Source: a bacterium UBP3_UBA3054 (GTDB lineage Bacteria; Auribacterota; UBA3054). From it: a DNA stretch of 34,414 nucleotides. Numbering within the stretch: position 1 is the stretch's first letter; every line of letters begins with the position of its first letter. Shown piece by piece: positions 15,729 to 23,786 of this stretch. The position numbers and the translations under genes are program-made. Location of the stretch: the NCBI GenBank assembly GCA_002366995.1, contig DFCM01000017.1, positions 1 through 34,414 of the forward strand, written 5' to 3'. The notes under the pieces were generated by a model that did no database searches, was not told the DNA's origin, and saw only the letters and a program-made list of their open reading frames with translations.

Positions 15729-16846
15729 ACGCCAAGGACATTGAACCGATAGGCAGATCAGATCATGATGAAAGAATAAAAAAGGCCGCCGGGCTTCTAA
15801 GGGAGAACGGCTTCGCCGGCCTCGTCACGGCCGGTCCTACGAATCTATTCTATTTCTGCGGAGCGAAGGGCGGCTACAGCGACCGGCTTTACGGCCTGGT
15901 CATCAAAAGCGACGGAACGTATTTCTACGTCTGCCCATCCTTCGAGGAAAGAAGGATGCGCGAGATTTACGGTGTGGACGCGGAAGTTTTGCCCTGGCAG
16001 GAAGACCAGAACCCCTGCGCCATGATCGCGGAAAAACTTTCAACTCTTGAAGGAAAGGTCGGGCTGGAAGACACCATGCCGCTCTGGTATTTCAGCGAGT
16101 TTGAAAAAGTATCCAAGCAGGGCGTCGCCGACGCCGGGATGATCGTGAGGCTCTGCCGGGCTGTGAAGAGCGAAAAAGAGATCAAGATAATGCAAAAAGC
16201 CAACGCCGTGATAGGCGAGGCGGTGAAAGCTGCTTTTGCCAAAGCAAAAGAAGGCATGACGAACATCGAAATGTCGGAGCTTGTTTCCCAGGAGTGCCTC
16301 AAGCGCGGCTGCAAAGGCGGAGGCTTCGTGCTTTTCGGGGAAGCGGCCTCTTATCCCCACGGAACGAAATATCCGCAGAAACTGAAAGAGGGCGACATAA
16401 TGCTCTGCGACGCCGGCTGCCAAATAGAAGGCTACACCAGCGACATCACGAGAAGCGTGGTCTTCGGAACGCCCAGCCCCAGGCAAAGGGAAGTCTACAA
16501 AGTTTTGAAAGAAGCCCAGGAAGCGGCGAGAGCCGCCGCCAAAGTTGGGAATCCTCTGGAGGCCCCGGACCTGGCGGCCAGGGAAGTTTTGGGGAAAGCC
16601 GGCTTCGGATATGATTACGAGACCTTCACCCACCGCCTGGGCCACGGCATCGGATTGAACGGGCACGAATGGCCCTACCTTTGCCGGGGAAACGAAATGC
16701 CGTTAATGGAAAACATGACTTTCAGCGACGAACCGGGCATCTACATTCCCGGGGAGATCGGCATGCGCCTGGAAGACTGCATGTATGTGACGAAAGAGGG
16801 CGGGAATTTTCTCGCGCCTCAGCAGAAGAGCCTGGAGGAATGCTGA
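15722..16846 (+). CDS. M24B metallopeptidase (Xaa-Pro aminopeptidase-like)
   Basis: A 374-residue cytoplasmic aminopeptidase-type protein. The N-terminal creatinase-like domain (about 1-135) is followed by the pita-bread catalytic domain. The five metal ligands of the family are visible: Asp in MLCDAGC, Asp in YTSDITRS, His in THRLGHGIG, Glu in FSDEPGIY and Glu in GMRLEDCM. This is a complete set for a dinuclear metal site cleaving X-Pro bonds. The start is supported by GGGGAG just upstream (15714-15719), inside uvrB. Its stop overlaps the start of the TatD-family gene (ATGA). The substrate cannot be narrowed further; a PepQ-like dipeptidase is the alternative. Confidence 0.92.
   Translation: MLNAKDIEPIGRSDHDERIKKAAGLLRENGFAGLVTAGPTNLFYFCGAKGGYSDRLYGLVIKSDGTYFYVCPSFEERRMREIYGVDAEVLPWQEDQNPCAMIAEKLSTLEGKVGLEDTMPLWYFSEFEKVSKQGVADAGMIVRLCRAVKSEKEIKIMQKANAVIGEAVKAAFAKAKEGMTNIEMSELVSQECLKRGCKGGGFVLFGEAASYPHGTKYPQKLKEGDIMLCDAGCQIEGYTSDITRSVVFGTPSPRQREVYKVLKEAQEAARAAAKVGNPLEAPDLAAREVLGKAGFGYDYETFTHRLGHGIGLNGHEWPYLCRGNEMPLMENMTFSDEPGIYIPGEIGMRLEDCMYVTKEGGNFLAPQQKSLEEC
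16834..16838 (+). promoter_or_regulatory. Shine-Dalgarno GGAGG deciding the tatD start
   Basis: GGAGG sits 7 bases before the ATG at 16846 but only 1 base before the in-frame ATG at 16840. The proper spacing favours 16846. Confidence 0.7.
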
Positions 16847-17601
16847 TGATAGACAGCCACGCGCATATTCAGTTCGAAGTCTACGACGAGGACAGGGAGG
16901 CTATGCTGAAGAGGGCCTGGGACCGCGGCCTTTCCAAGATCATCGTCATAGGCGGTGAGGAGAAGAGGAACGACCAGTCGCTTGCCATGGCGAAAAGCGA
17001 CGAGAGATTGAGAGCCGTGATCGGCATTCATCCCCTGAACGCCGGGGAATACAGTCCCGCTGCCGAAGAAAGGATAAAACTTCTCCTTAAGGAAAAGGAA
17101 GCGGTGGCGATCGGCGAGATCGGCCTCGATTACCACAACAACGTTCATCCGAAGGAAACGCAGTGGGCGACCTTCACGTCCCAGCTTGAACTGGCGAAAG
17201 TTTTAAATAAGCCGATCGTGATACACTCCCGGGACGCCAAGGACGACACTTTAGCGATCCTGAAAGAGCATCCCGGACTCAGGGGGCAGGTACACTGCTT
17301 CTCCTACGACGCCGAGAGCGCCGAGCGTTTTTTGGAACTCGGCTACCACGTCTCTTTCTGCGGGCCTATCACTTTCAAGAACGGGCAGCTGCAGAGGAGC
17401 GCATCTCTTGTCGTGCCGCTGGATAGGCTTCTGGTGGAGACGGACTGTCCGTACATGGCTCCGGAACCGAACCGCGGTAAACGCAACGAACCCTCTTACG
17501 TCGTGGAGATAGCGCTTGCTCACGCCAAGCTCAGAAACCTTACGTACAAGGAAATTGACGAGGCCGTTACGGCAAATGCCGAAAGGCTCTTTATGTTATA
17601 A
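16846..17601 (+). CDS. tatD: TatD-family metal-dependent deoxyribonuclease
   Basis: A 251-residue TIM-barrel hydrolase of the TatD family (3'-5' exonuclease activity in E. coli, DNA repair or turnover). Metal ligands are visible in order: SHAH at the N-terminus, Glu in IGEIGLDYH, His in VIHSRDA, His in VHCFSYD and Asp in VETDCPYMAPEPNRGKRNEP. The last is the signature C-terminal block. The start at 16846 overlaps the previous stop. A much longer in-frame reading beginning at 16669 is an artefact, because those bases encode the aminopeptidase in another frame. The last codons carry the extended -10 box of the next gene. Confidence 0.94.
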   Translation: MIDSHAHIQFEVYDEDREAMLKRAWDRGLSKIIVIGGEEKRNDQSLAMAKSDERLRAVIGIHPLNAGEYSPAAEERIKLLLKEKEAVAIGEIGLDYHNNVHPKETQWATFTSQLELAKVLNKPIVIHSRDAKDDTLAILKEHPGLRGQVHCFSYDAESAERFLELGYHVSFCGPITFKNGQLQRSASLVVPLDRLLVETDCPYMAPEPNRGKRNEPSYVVEIALAHAKLRNLTYKEIDEAVTANAERLFML

Positions 17602-17602
17602 T
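17594..17602 (+). promoter_or_regulatory. Extended -10 box TGTTATAAT just before the DUF374 gene
   Basis: A perfect extended -10 lies in the last codons of tatD, 7 bases before the ATG at 17610. There is no Shine-Dalgarno site, so a transcript from it would start at or within a base or two of the ATG. No good -35 is seen at 17 bases, as is usual for extended -10 promoters. Confidence 0.6.
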
Positions 17603-17609
17603 CAGAAAA

Positions 17610-18323
17610 ATGGCTGACAATATCTTTAAAAAACCTTTCATGCGTTTCAAGGTCATCCCGAGACTGGCCTACTGGCTGACTTTGATCAACATGAAGACCT
17701 GCCGCTTCAAGTTCCACAACGAGGAGAACTACAAGCTATACCTTGACAGGGAAAACAAAGGTGAGAACATCATCTTCGGTTCCTGGCACGGCAGGGGGAT
17801 GCTTTTGCCCGCCATCTACCGTTTCCATTTCGGCTACGACAAGCTTTCGATGATGGTATCCCAGAGCAAGGACGGCGACATCCTCGCCTCGTACTTCAAC
17901 CTTCTCAACGTGGAGTGCGTGAGAGGCTCGGCCCACAAGGGCGGAGTGAGCGCCCTGAAGAACCTTTTGAAAATTACCCGTTCTGGGAAAGACACCGCCA
18001 TGGCCCTGGACGGCTCCAGGGGACCGAGGCAGAGGATCGAACCGGGAATGGTACTAATTTCCCAGCGCACGGGAATCCCTATCATACCGCTCGGCGTTTC
18101 CGCCAAATTCAGCTATAGGGCTTCCTCCTGGGACCGCTGCATGATAATCTTTCCCTTTGCCACCGTGCATATAGTTTTCGGCACGCCCTTCATTGTTCCC
18201 AAGGACGCGGAAGATCTCAGCCCGTACTGCGAAAAGCTTCAGAACATCATGGACGAGATAACCATCCAGGGCGACGAACTTGCCGGCATGAAGCCGGACG
18301 GCAAAGGCGAAATCAGAAATTAG
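17610..18323 (+). CDS. DUF374 lysophospholipid acyltransferase-family protein
   Basis: A 237-residue protein of the DUF374 branch of the LPLAT superfamily, related to lipid A and phospholipid acyltransferases. Hallmarks are FGSWHGRGMLLP (acyltransferase His), SQSKDGD, VECVRGSAHKGGVSAL, AMALDGSRGPRQ and ISQRTGIPIIPLGV. The precise acceptor is unknown; attachment of a fatty acid to a lipid A-like or phospholipid precursor at the inner membrane is the usual suggestion. It follows tatD by 8 bases but has its own probable promoter. The next gene, a membrane-anchored HEAT protein, starts 10 bases after its stop with a good AGGAG. Confidence 0.87.
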   Translation: MADNIFKKPFMRFKVIPRLAYWLTLINMKTCRFKFHNEENYKLYLDRENKGENIIFGSWHGRGMLLPAIYRFHFGYDKLSMMVSQSKDGDILASYFNLLNVECVRGSAHKGGVSALKNLLKITRSGKDTAMALDGSRGPRQRIEPGMVLISQRTGIPIIPLGVSAKFSYRASSWDRCMIIFPFATVHIVFGTPFIVPKDAEDLSPYCEKLQNIMDEITIQGDELAGMKPDGKGEIRN

Positions 18324-18332
18324 GAGAATACG

Positions 18333-19268
18333 ATGACTACCCGCGACGGCGTAAAATTATCCGGTACGATCATAGTGCTGCTCATAGTGGGCGTCTTGAT
18401 CTTTTTAGGCTTAAAGAACCGCGAGAAGCCGGTTCCCTACGAACCGCCCCGCCCGCGGACGAGCGTTACGGAGAGAAAAGTTAGAACGCCGCGGCGCAAA
18501 CCGAAAGTCGAGATCGTGCAGGACGCCGCCTCGACGAACGCCGCCGCCGAGGAGACTATCTCAATGCGCCAGCTGAGGCACGAGAGAGCCGTCATGTTCG
18601 TCCCTGACGGCGATCCTATTCCCGGCTTCGACACGAAAGGTCTCGTGGACGACACGCTGGCGGCTTTCCGCGGCAACGCTCCCACCGAGAAAAAGCTGGA
18701 ACTGATGAACCAGATCGCGGTCATAGGCGATAAGATGGTCATGCCGGCGGTCCTGGCCGCGCTTGACGACAAGGACGAGGAAGTTAGGACGCTGGCCGTC
18801 GAGGCTATGAAGGCGATAGACGATCCCTCAGTCGTGGAAGGCGTCGAGAAAGCCTTGAAAGATCCCGATCCCGACCTTAGGGAGGAAGCCCTTGAATGCA
18901 TCGCGACTCTGACTCCGGAAGCGAGTTTGAACGACATCATCATGCAGGCCCTGAACGATCCTAACGAGGACGTCAGGGAGAACGCCCTCGACATGCTTAC
19001 GATGCTGGTCGACGACTGCATGATGCCAAGCCTTGACTACGCGCTCAAGCAGGGCGACGCCGACACTCAGGAGACCTCCCTCACGCTGCTCGAGCAGCTG
19101 CACGAGGAGGGAAGCCACAACGCTCTGCAGCCCATAATCGAGCAGGGCCTTCTCAGCCAGTACAATGAGGTCCGCCAAATGGCCGTTTCGATCCTGCAGG
19201 AGCAGACCGGCCAGAATCTCACCACTTACGAGCAGTGGGCCAAGTGGTATGAAGAAAACCGAAAGTGA
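18333..19268 (+). CDS. Membrane-anchored HEAT-repeat protein
   Basis: A 311-residue protein with an N-terminal membrane anchor (about residues 10-28, TIIVLLIVGVLIFLGL), a Pro/Arg/Ala-rich linker to about residue 85, and then at least four HEAT-like repeats to about 285. The repeat cores include LDDKDEEVRTLAVEAM, LKDPDPDLREEALECI, LNDPNEDVRENALDML and an SQYNEVRQMAVSIL copy near the end. It is probably a protein-protein scaffold facing the periplasm, given the short N-terminus. AGGAG at 18323-18327 supports the start. Its end overlaps rnhB by 20 bases. The partner is unknown. Confidence 0.85.
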   Translation: MTTRDGVKLSGTIIVLLIVGVLIFLGLKNREKPVPYEPPRPRTSVTERKVRTPRRKPKVEIVQDAASTNAAAEETISMRQLRHERAVMFVPDGDPIPGFDTKGLVDDTLAAFRGNAPTEKKLELMNQIAVIGDKMVMPAVLAALDDKDEEVRTLAVEAMKAIDDPSVVEGVEKALKDPDPDLREEALECIATLTPEASLNDIIMQALNDPNEDVRENALDMLTMLVDDCMMPSLDYALKQGDADTQETSLTLLEQLHEEGSHNALQPIIEQGLLSQYNEVRQMAVSILQEQTGQNLTTYEQWAKWYEENRK

Positions 19269-20022
19269 TATAAAAAAGGCGCTCCGCTTCCGGAAACTGC
19301 TGGAAAAGGAAACGGAACTCCTGAATACTTTCGACCTGGTGGCCGGAGTTGACGAAGCCGGAAGAGGTCCATTGTGCGGGCCGGTGGTCTGCGCGGCCGC
19401 CATGCACGGGAAAGATTTTCCGAGCGCCGAGGAGTTTCCCTGGCTTGCTGAGATCTTCGATTCCAAGCAGCTGACGGAAAGCAAAAGGGAATATGTTTTC
19501 GAGCGCCTCATGAGCGATGAGAGTCCTTTCACGATCTCCATCGCCATGGCGGACGCCGAAGAAATTGATGAGACGAACATTCTGAGAGCCACCCACAGGG
19601 CCATGAAGAGCGCGGTCATGGGACTGAAAAAGGCTCCCGGGTTCGTCCTGGTGGACGGGACGAGCATACCGGATCTTGGGATCCCCCAGGAGAAGGTCAT
19701 AAAAGGGGACAGTCTGTGTTTAGCCGTCGCGGCGGCCTCGATCGCCGCGAAGGTAACCAGGGACCATATCATGCTGGAGCTGGATGAAAAGTACCCGGGA
19801 TATGATCTCGCAAAGAACAAAGGATATGGGACTGCCTTCCATCTTAAAGCACTACAAAAACTTGGTCGCTCGCCAATTCACCGCAAAACTTTCTACGTCG
19901 AAGGCCTCGACGAAGACCGAGGCGCAAAGAAGGGGAAAGCTGGGGGAGGATCTGACCGCAAAGGAACTCAAAAAAAGAGGCTTCCGGATAATCTCTCGCA
20001 ATTATCGCTTTTCGAGGAGTGA
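19249..20022 (+). CDS. rnhB: Ribonuclease HII with a C-terminal clamp-binding-like motif
   Basis: A 257-residue enzyme that cuts RNA in RNA:DNA hybrids and removes misincorporated ribonucleotides. The catalytic Asp35-Glu36 lie in GVDEAGRGPLCGP. Other family blocks are DSKQLTESKRE, LVDGTSIPD, IKGDSLCLAVAAASIAAKVTRD and NKGYGTAFHLKAL. The start at 19249 overlaps the HEAT-repeat gene by 20 bases; a longer in-frame reading (from 19165) lies inside that gene. The last ~33 residues are an extra basic linker ending QLSLFEE. QLSLF (251-255) matches the bacterial sliding-clamp consensus QL[SD]LF exactly. This tail is encoded over the conserved beginning of yraN in a different frame. Confidence 0.95.
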   Translation: MKKTESDIKKALRFRKLLEKETELLNTFDLVAGVDEAGRGPLCGPVVCAAAMHGKDFPSAEEFPWLAEIFDSKQLTESKREYVFERLMSDESPFTISIAMADAEEIDETNILRATHRAMKSAVMGLKKAPGFVLVDGTSIPDLGIPQEKVIKGDSLCLAVAAASIAAKVTRDHIMLELDEKYPGYDLAKNKGYGTAFHLKALQKLGRSPIHRKTFYVEGLDEDRGAKKGKAGGGSDRKGTQKKRLPDNLSQLSLFEE

Positions 20023-20311
20023 GATCGACCTTGTCGCCGCAAAGGACGACGTTGTCCTTTTCGTCGAGGTCAAGACCAGGAACAAAAACGTTTTCTTTCC
20101 CGTCAGGGCGCTCTCTTTTCCTCAGGAAAAAAGGATAATCAAAGCTTCGAAAGCTTTCCTTTTTGAGAACGGTCTGCAAAAGCGAAGAGTCGGCTACGTT
20201 TATTCCCTTATTCTGATCGACGAATCAGGGGTACCGGAGATCCATCTGAGGCCTTTCAGGGCAAGGAGAATTTGCTATAATCATACATATGAAGATTATA
20301 CTTTCCAATGA
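19826..20311 (+). CDS. yraN: YraN/UPF0102-family endonuclease-fold protein
   Basis: A small PD-(D/E)XK-fold protein. Family blocks are RRGKLGEDLTAKELKKRGFRIISRNYR, then SEIDLVAAKDDVVLFVEVKTR with the nuclease-fold E..D..ExK residues, and IIKASKAFL. The start is uncertain. The conserved part begins around 19931, and the in-frame candidates are ATG 19784, ATG 19826 (chosen, 161 residues) and TTG 19862. All lie inside rnhB, so the genes overlap by at least about 90 bases of conserved coding sequence. The end overlaps surE by 23 bases and contains the surE -10 box. The function of the family is not settled; location beside rnhB is common in bacteria. Confidence 0.85.
   Translation: MGLPSILKHYKNLVARQFTAKLSTSKASTKTEAQRRGKLGEDLTAKELKKRGFRIISRNYRFSRSEIDLVAAKDDVVLFVEVKTRNKNVFFPVRALSFPQEKRIIKASKAFLFENGLQKRRVGYVYSLILIDESGVPEIHLRPFRARRICYNHTYEDYTFQ
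20273..20281 (+). promoter_or_regulatory. Extended -10 box TGCTATAAT just before surE
   Basis: A perfect extended -10 within the last codons of yraN, 7 bases before the surE ATG at 20289. A weak CTTTCA (20253-20258) stands 17 bases upstream. There is no ribosome site between box and ATG; a GGAG (20264-20267) lies upstream of the box and would not be in this transcript. Confidence 0.6.
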
Positions 20312-21059
20312 CGACGGCATCTATTCCGAGGGGCTCCTTACCCTGGCCGAAACTTTAGCAAGCGAAAACGAAGTGACGATAATCGCTCCCGAAAGGGAGC
20401 GCAGCGCCATCAGTCACGCCATCACTTTAAGAGAACCGATAATCCTGAAGAAGAAGGATCTGCTTCCGAACGTTAAGGCCTACGCCGCGTCGGGCACTCC
20501 CGCGGACTGTATGAAGATCGCCCTGCTTTCCTTCTGCGACCAGCCTGACTGCGTAGCGATCGGTCTGAATCCCGGCTCCAACCTTTCTACCGACATCATC
20601 TATTCCGGAACTGTCGCGGCCGCCAGCGAAGCGAACATGCTGAACGTTCCGGCCTTCGCTTTCTCCATGGACGATTCCAAGGACGGGAAATTCCATTTCG
20701 AGACCGGCGCCAAGGCTGCCAAGGACATGCTCTCCAGGATCGATCTCAAATCCGCGCCCAAAGGCGTTATCCTGAACGTAAACATTCCCAACGTTCCTTG
20801 CGAGGAGATCAAGGGCTATAAGCTAACCACCTTGGGAAAGACGAAATTCCACGAGCGCTACCTGCACAGGACCGACCCCGGAGGCAACGATTACTTCTGG
20901 ATCAGCGGCGTGCTTCTGCCGGATGACGACGATCCCAAGTCCGATTATCTGACCATCAAGCAGAATTTCATTTCCATCACTCCTTTGAACAGCAACTTTA
21001 CTTCCGCGCCCGATACCGAAGAAGTGAAAGCTTGGCTGAAAGACCTGTTAACGGAATAA
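20289..21059 (+). CDS. surE: 5'/3'-nucleotidase SurE
   Basis: A 256-residue metal-dependent nucleoside monophosphate phosphatase. The metal site is Asp8-Asp9 in LSNDDG, the Ser in ERERSAISH and the Asn in the block GLNPGSNLSTDIIYSGTVAAA. SASGTPAD-type sequence (AASGTPADC) and EANMLNVPAFAFS complete the family pattern. Length is typical (about 250 residues). It precedes the lipoprotein/adenylation-fold gene by 4 bases, suggesting co-transcription. Its own promoter is likely the TGCTATAAT box in yraN. In other bacteria surE is a housekeeping and stationary-phase gene. Confidence 0.96.
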   Translation: MKIILSNDDGIYSEGLLTLAETLASENEVTIIAPERERSAISHAITLREPIILKKKDLLPNVKAYAASGTPADCMKIALLSFCDQPDCVAIGLNPGSNLSTDIIYSGTVAAASEANMLNVPAFAFSMDDSKDGKFHFETGAKAAKDMLSRIDLKSAPKGVILNVNIPNVPCEEIKGYKLTTLGKTKFHERYLHRTDPGGNDYFWISGVLLPDDDDPKSDYLTIKQNFISITPLNSNFTSAPDTEEVKAWLKDLLTE

Positions 21060-21063
21060 GAAA

Positions 21064-23037
21064 ATGAAACTCCGCCTTGCTTTCACATTGATTGTCGCAG
21101 CCGCAGTTCTCACTGCCTGCTTCGACTATCGCGAAAGCTGGGTCTATGACAAAGAAGGAAACGCCACCGTTCATATCGTCTGCGCGCTCAGTGAAGACTT
21201 CCTCAAGAAAAATCCCGGCCTCACTTTGGAGGAGGAGCGCCTTCTGCTCGTGCCTTTCTGGGCCAGCAACAATTTCCCCGCCAATGTCACGCTTCTAAGG
21301 TCGGCCCTCGTCAGCAGCAATTCGCACCTTGCGCTCGACATTAAGTTCAAAGGCGCGATAAGCGATCTTGCCCAGCTGCCTTTTTTCCGCCACCGGACCA
21401 TCAACGCTTCGGCAAAGAGCAGTGAGCTGACTATCTTCCAGCGTTTCGACTTAGGACAGAGCGCTGCCAACCTGCCCTGCGACGGCACGGTGGAATTTTC
21501 CCAGACTTTCCCAAGCAACATCACGAGCGCCAACGCCGCTTTCAGCGGCCGGACCATAAAAACGAAGATCAAGCTCTCGGAATTCCAAAGTTCGAGGCAG
21601 CTTCTTCTGAGCGCCACCTGCGTCTATCCTGAGCGCTGGCCCTGGAAGGAAACGCTCTACGTAGCATTGTGCTTCCTCGCGTTCTTCCTCTTCGCCAAAT
21701 ACGCCCGCAACAGAAGGCGTCTTGCTCCGAGAGACCCGGCGCCCATCCCCGGCGACGTCCACAACATTCCGGACCTTATGGCGAGAGCAGCTTCGCTCTT
21801 CACAAATCTTCCGGCCGTCAGGGACGCGACTGACAGGGGAAGCGGGGAACTGAGTTTCCACTGGCTCAGAGCCAACGCCAACAGAGTTTCGCATTATCTG
21901 ATCGGAAAGGGTCTCCGCACGCACGACAAGGTCGCGCTTCTCGTTCCCAACGGACGCTGGCGCCACATCGCGGCCCTGGGCGTCTCCAGCGCCGGCGGCG
22001 TCATAACTTTCCTTGACACCGAGGAAAAGCCCGAGAAGCTCGCCGACACGATAAGAAGGCTTGGAATAGGCTTCCTCATCGTTTCCGAAGCCTTCCAGTC
22101 CGAGGCCAGCGAGATGCTGCTCCTCAGCCTGCCTCTCGAATGCGTCCTGTGGCTCAGGGGCGACCTGGAGAAAAACATCCTTCCGGACTATTTGCTCGAG
22201 CAGCCGACATCTTCGCCGCTCAAGGCGCTGAACAGGGAAGATCCGGCGCTCCTCATTCCCGGCGAAAGGGACGTCATCCTAACCCACGGCCAGATACTCT
22301 CCCAGGCTTTTGCGCTTTCCCAGACGATGCTTCCGGACGCCAGGGACGTGCTTTTCTCGACATTCCCGCCTTCCAGCATAGAGTCTATTTCCTTCACGCT
22401 CTTCATGCCGCTCGTGACCGCCTCCTGCGTAGTCAACGCGGAGAGCCGCGATCCCGAACAATGCTTCGAGGCGCTGAGGAGGGAAGGAATCACAATCCTC
22501 CTTACCGACAGAAGCTTTGCCAGAGCCATGGCTTCCCGCTTCAGGAAGCTCATTCTTGAGGAAGGCGGACTCCGAAGAGTTAAGATAGCGAAACTCATGA
22601 AACGCCTGAATCTCCCCAACGTCAGGCTCCTTTCCGGCCTCAAGGAAAAGACCGGCATAAAGATCAAGCGCATCTACATCCTTGACGACGTCAAGGAGAA
22701 GACGTATTACTTCTTCGCTCCCATGTACGGGGCCCAGATCATGACCGGCTACGCCAGGAAGGAGACCGCCGGCATAGTTCTCCTATCCAGCGCCCTCAGG
22801 AACGCCTGCGGAGCCCAGGGAGCCCCCCTTCCCGATATCCAGGTGAAAGTACTAGGCGAAGACGGAAAGGCCCTCAAAAAAGGCGAGGAGGGACGTCTGG
22901 CCTTCCGCGGCCCCTTCGTCATCAAGAGCTTCTATAAAAAAGACCAAAACGACGATGCCATCTTCAGGAACGGCTGGTACGTAACCGACACCATCGCCAG
23001 GGAAAACAAAGACGGCACCGTCACGATAATAAAGTGA
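21064..23037 (+). CDS. Lipoprotein fused through a membrane helix to a degenerate adenylation (ANL) domain
   Basis: A 657-residue protein with an unusual architecture. Residues 1-19 form a lipoprotein signal (lipobox LTAC, Cys19). About 20-190 is a periplasmic domain I do not recognise. A single membrane helix at about 195-214 (TLYVALCFLAFFLFAKYA) should place the rest in the cytoplasm. Residues about 240-657 follow the ANL (acyl/aryl-AMP ligase) order: VALLVPNGRWRHIAALGVSSAGG, then ALLIPGERDVILTHGQIL (395-412), LEGYG-like MTGYARKETAG, and GRLAFRGPFVIKSFYKK. The Ser/Thr/Gly-rich phosphate loop that should lie between ALLI and VILTHG is missing, and the protein ends right after GWYVTDTIA..DGTVTIIK, so the C-terminal subdomain with the catalytic Lys is absent. 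It is closest in feel to Aas-type acyl-ACP synthetases. It is probably not a normal ligase. Confidence 0.7.
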   Translation: MKLRLAFTLIVAAAVLTACFDYRESWVYDKEGNATVHIVCALSEDFLKKNPGLTLEEERLLLVPFWASNNFPANVTLLRSALVSSNSHLALDIKFKGAISDLAQLPFFRHRTINASAKSSELTIFQRFDLGQSAANLPCDGTVEFSQTFPSNITSANAAFSGRTIKTKIKLSEFQSSRQLLLSATCVYPERWPWKETLYVALCFLAFFLFAKYARNRRRLAPRDPAPIPGDVHNIPDLMARAASLFTNLPAVRDATDRGSGELSFHWLRANANRVSHYLIGKGLRTHDKVALLVPNGRWRHIAALGVSSAGGVITFLDTEEKPEKLADTIRRLGIGFLIVSEAFQSEASEMLLLSLPLECVLWLRGDLEKNILPDYLLEQPTSSPLKALNREDPALLIPGERDVILTHGQILSQAFALSQTMLPDARDVLFSTFPPSSIESISFTLFMPLVTASCVVNAESRDPEQCFEALRREGITILLTDRSFARAMASRFRKLILEEGGLRRVKIAKLMKRLNLPNVRLLSGLKEKTGIKIKRIYILDDVKEKTYYFFAPMYGAQIMTGYARKETAGIVLLSSALRNACGAQGAPLPDIQVKVLGEDGKALKKGEEGRLAFRGPFVIKSFYKKDQNDDAIFRNGWYVTDTIARENKDGTVTIIK

Positions 23038-23045
23038 GGAACAAG

Positions 23046-23780
23046 ATGTCAGAAACATACACCGCCGCGATAATCATAATAGGGGACGAGATCCTCTCGG
23101 GCCGCACCCAGGACATAAACGCGAACTTCATCGCCGCCAGGCTTCACCAGCGCGGCATTCACCTAAAACGCGTCATAACCATCCCGGACGAGATGGACAC
23201 CATCGTAGGGACCGTCAACGAATACCGCACCACTTACGACGTAGTCTTCTCCTGCGGCGGCATCGGCGCTACTCCGGACGACCTCACCAGGGAAGCCATG
23301 GCCATAGCCTTCGGCACCGAACTTGAAAGGAACAAGGAAGCCGAAGCCATGCTCAACGGCTACTATGGAGAAAGAATAAACGATCTGAGGCTCATGATGG
23401 CCGACCTCCCCAAAGGCTGCCGCCTCATCCTTAACGAACTTTCCGGCGCCCCCGGCTTCGTTCTGGAAAACGTCTACGTCTTCCCAGGCGTCCCGAAACT
23501 GATGCGCAAGATGTTCGAAGTGATCGAACCCGAACTTCCTGAAGGAAGCATCGTGACTCTTGAATATCTTTCTCCCATAGGCGAGACGCTTTTCGCCGAC
23601 CTGATGGAAGCCGCGCAAAACAAATACCCCGACGTCAAGATCGGCTCCTATCCGGAGCTTGACGAAGCGACCAACAAATGGCGCTGCAAACTCACCTTCA
23701 CCTCTTCGACCGAAGAAGCCATCGCCCCCTGTCGCGACCAACTCCTTTCCGCCATCCAAGAAAGAGCGAAAAGAGCATAG
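23046..23780 (+). CDS. CinA/MoaB-fold (molybdopterin-binding domain) protein
   Basis: A 244-residue protein equivalent to the N-terminal domain of competence/damage-inducible protein CinA. It has IIGDEILSGRTQDINANFIAARL, SCGGIGATPDDLTREAMA and APGFVLENVYVFPGVPKLM. The C-terminal NMN deamidase domain found in full-length CinA is absent. Stand-alone proteins of this kind are common and have been linked to ADP-ribose or NMN-type pyrophosphatase activity; the activity here is inferred only. ATG 23046 is chosen because TGAGGA (23035-23040) is well placed; an in-frame GTG at 23034 is the alternative. The preceding stop lies inside the ribosome site, so the gene is coupled to the adenylation-fold gene. 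Confidence 0.88.
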   Translation: MSETYTAAIIIIGDEILSGRTQDINANFIAARLHQRGIHLKRVITIPDEMDTIVGTVNEYRTTYDVVFSCGGIGATPDDLTREAMAIAFGTELERNKEAEAMLNGYYGERINDLRLMMADLPKGCRLILNELSGAPGFVLENVYVFPGVPKLMRKMFEVIEPELPEGSIVTLEYLSPIGETLFADLMEAAQNKYPDVKIGSYPELDEATNKWRCKLTFTSSTEEAIAPCRDQLLSAIQERAKRA

Positions 23781-23786
23781 CATTTT

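Noticed and set aside
16669..16845. Longer N-terminus for tatD beginning inside the aminopeptidase gene
   Set aside because: TatD proteins begin with the SHAH metal motif, and a well-spaced GGAGG supports 16846.
17786..17806. TGGCAC followed by a TGCT as a sigma-54 promoter for the local NtrC-like regulator
   Set aside because: It lies deep inside the DUF374 coding region with wrong spacing and no downstream start.
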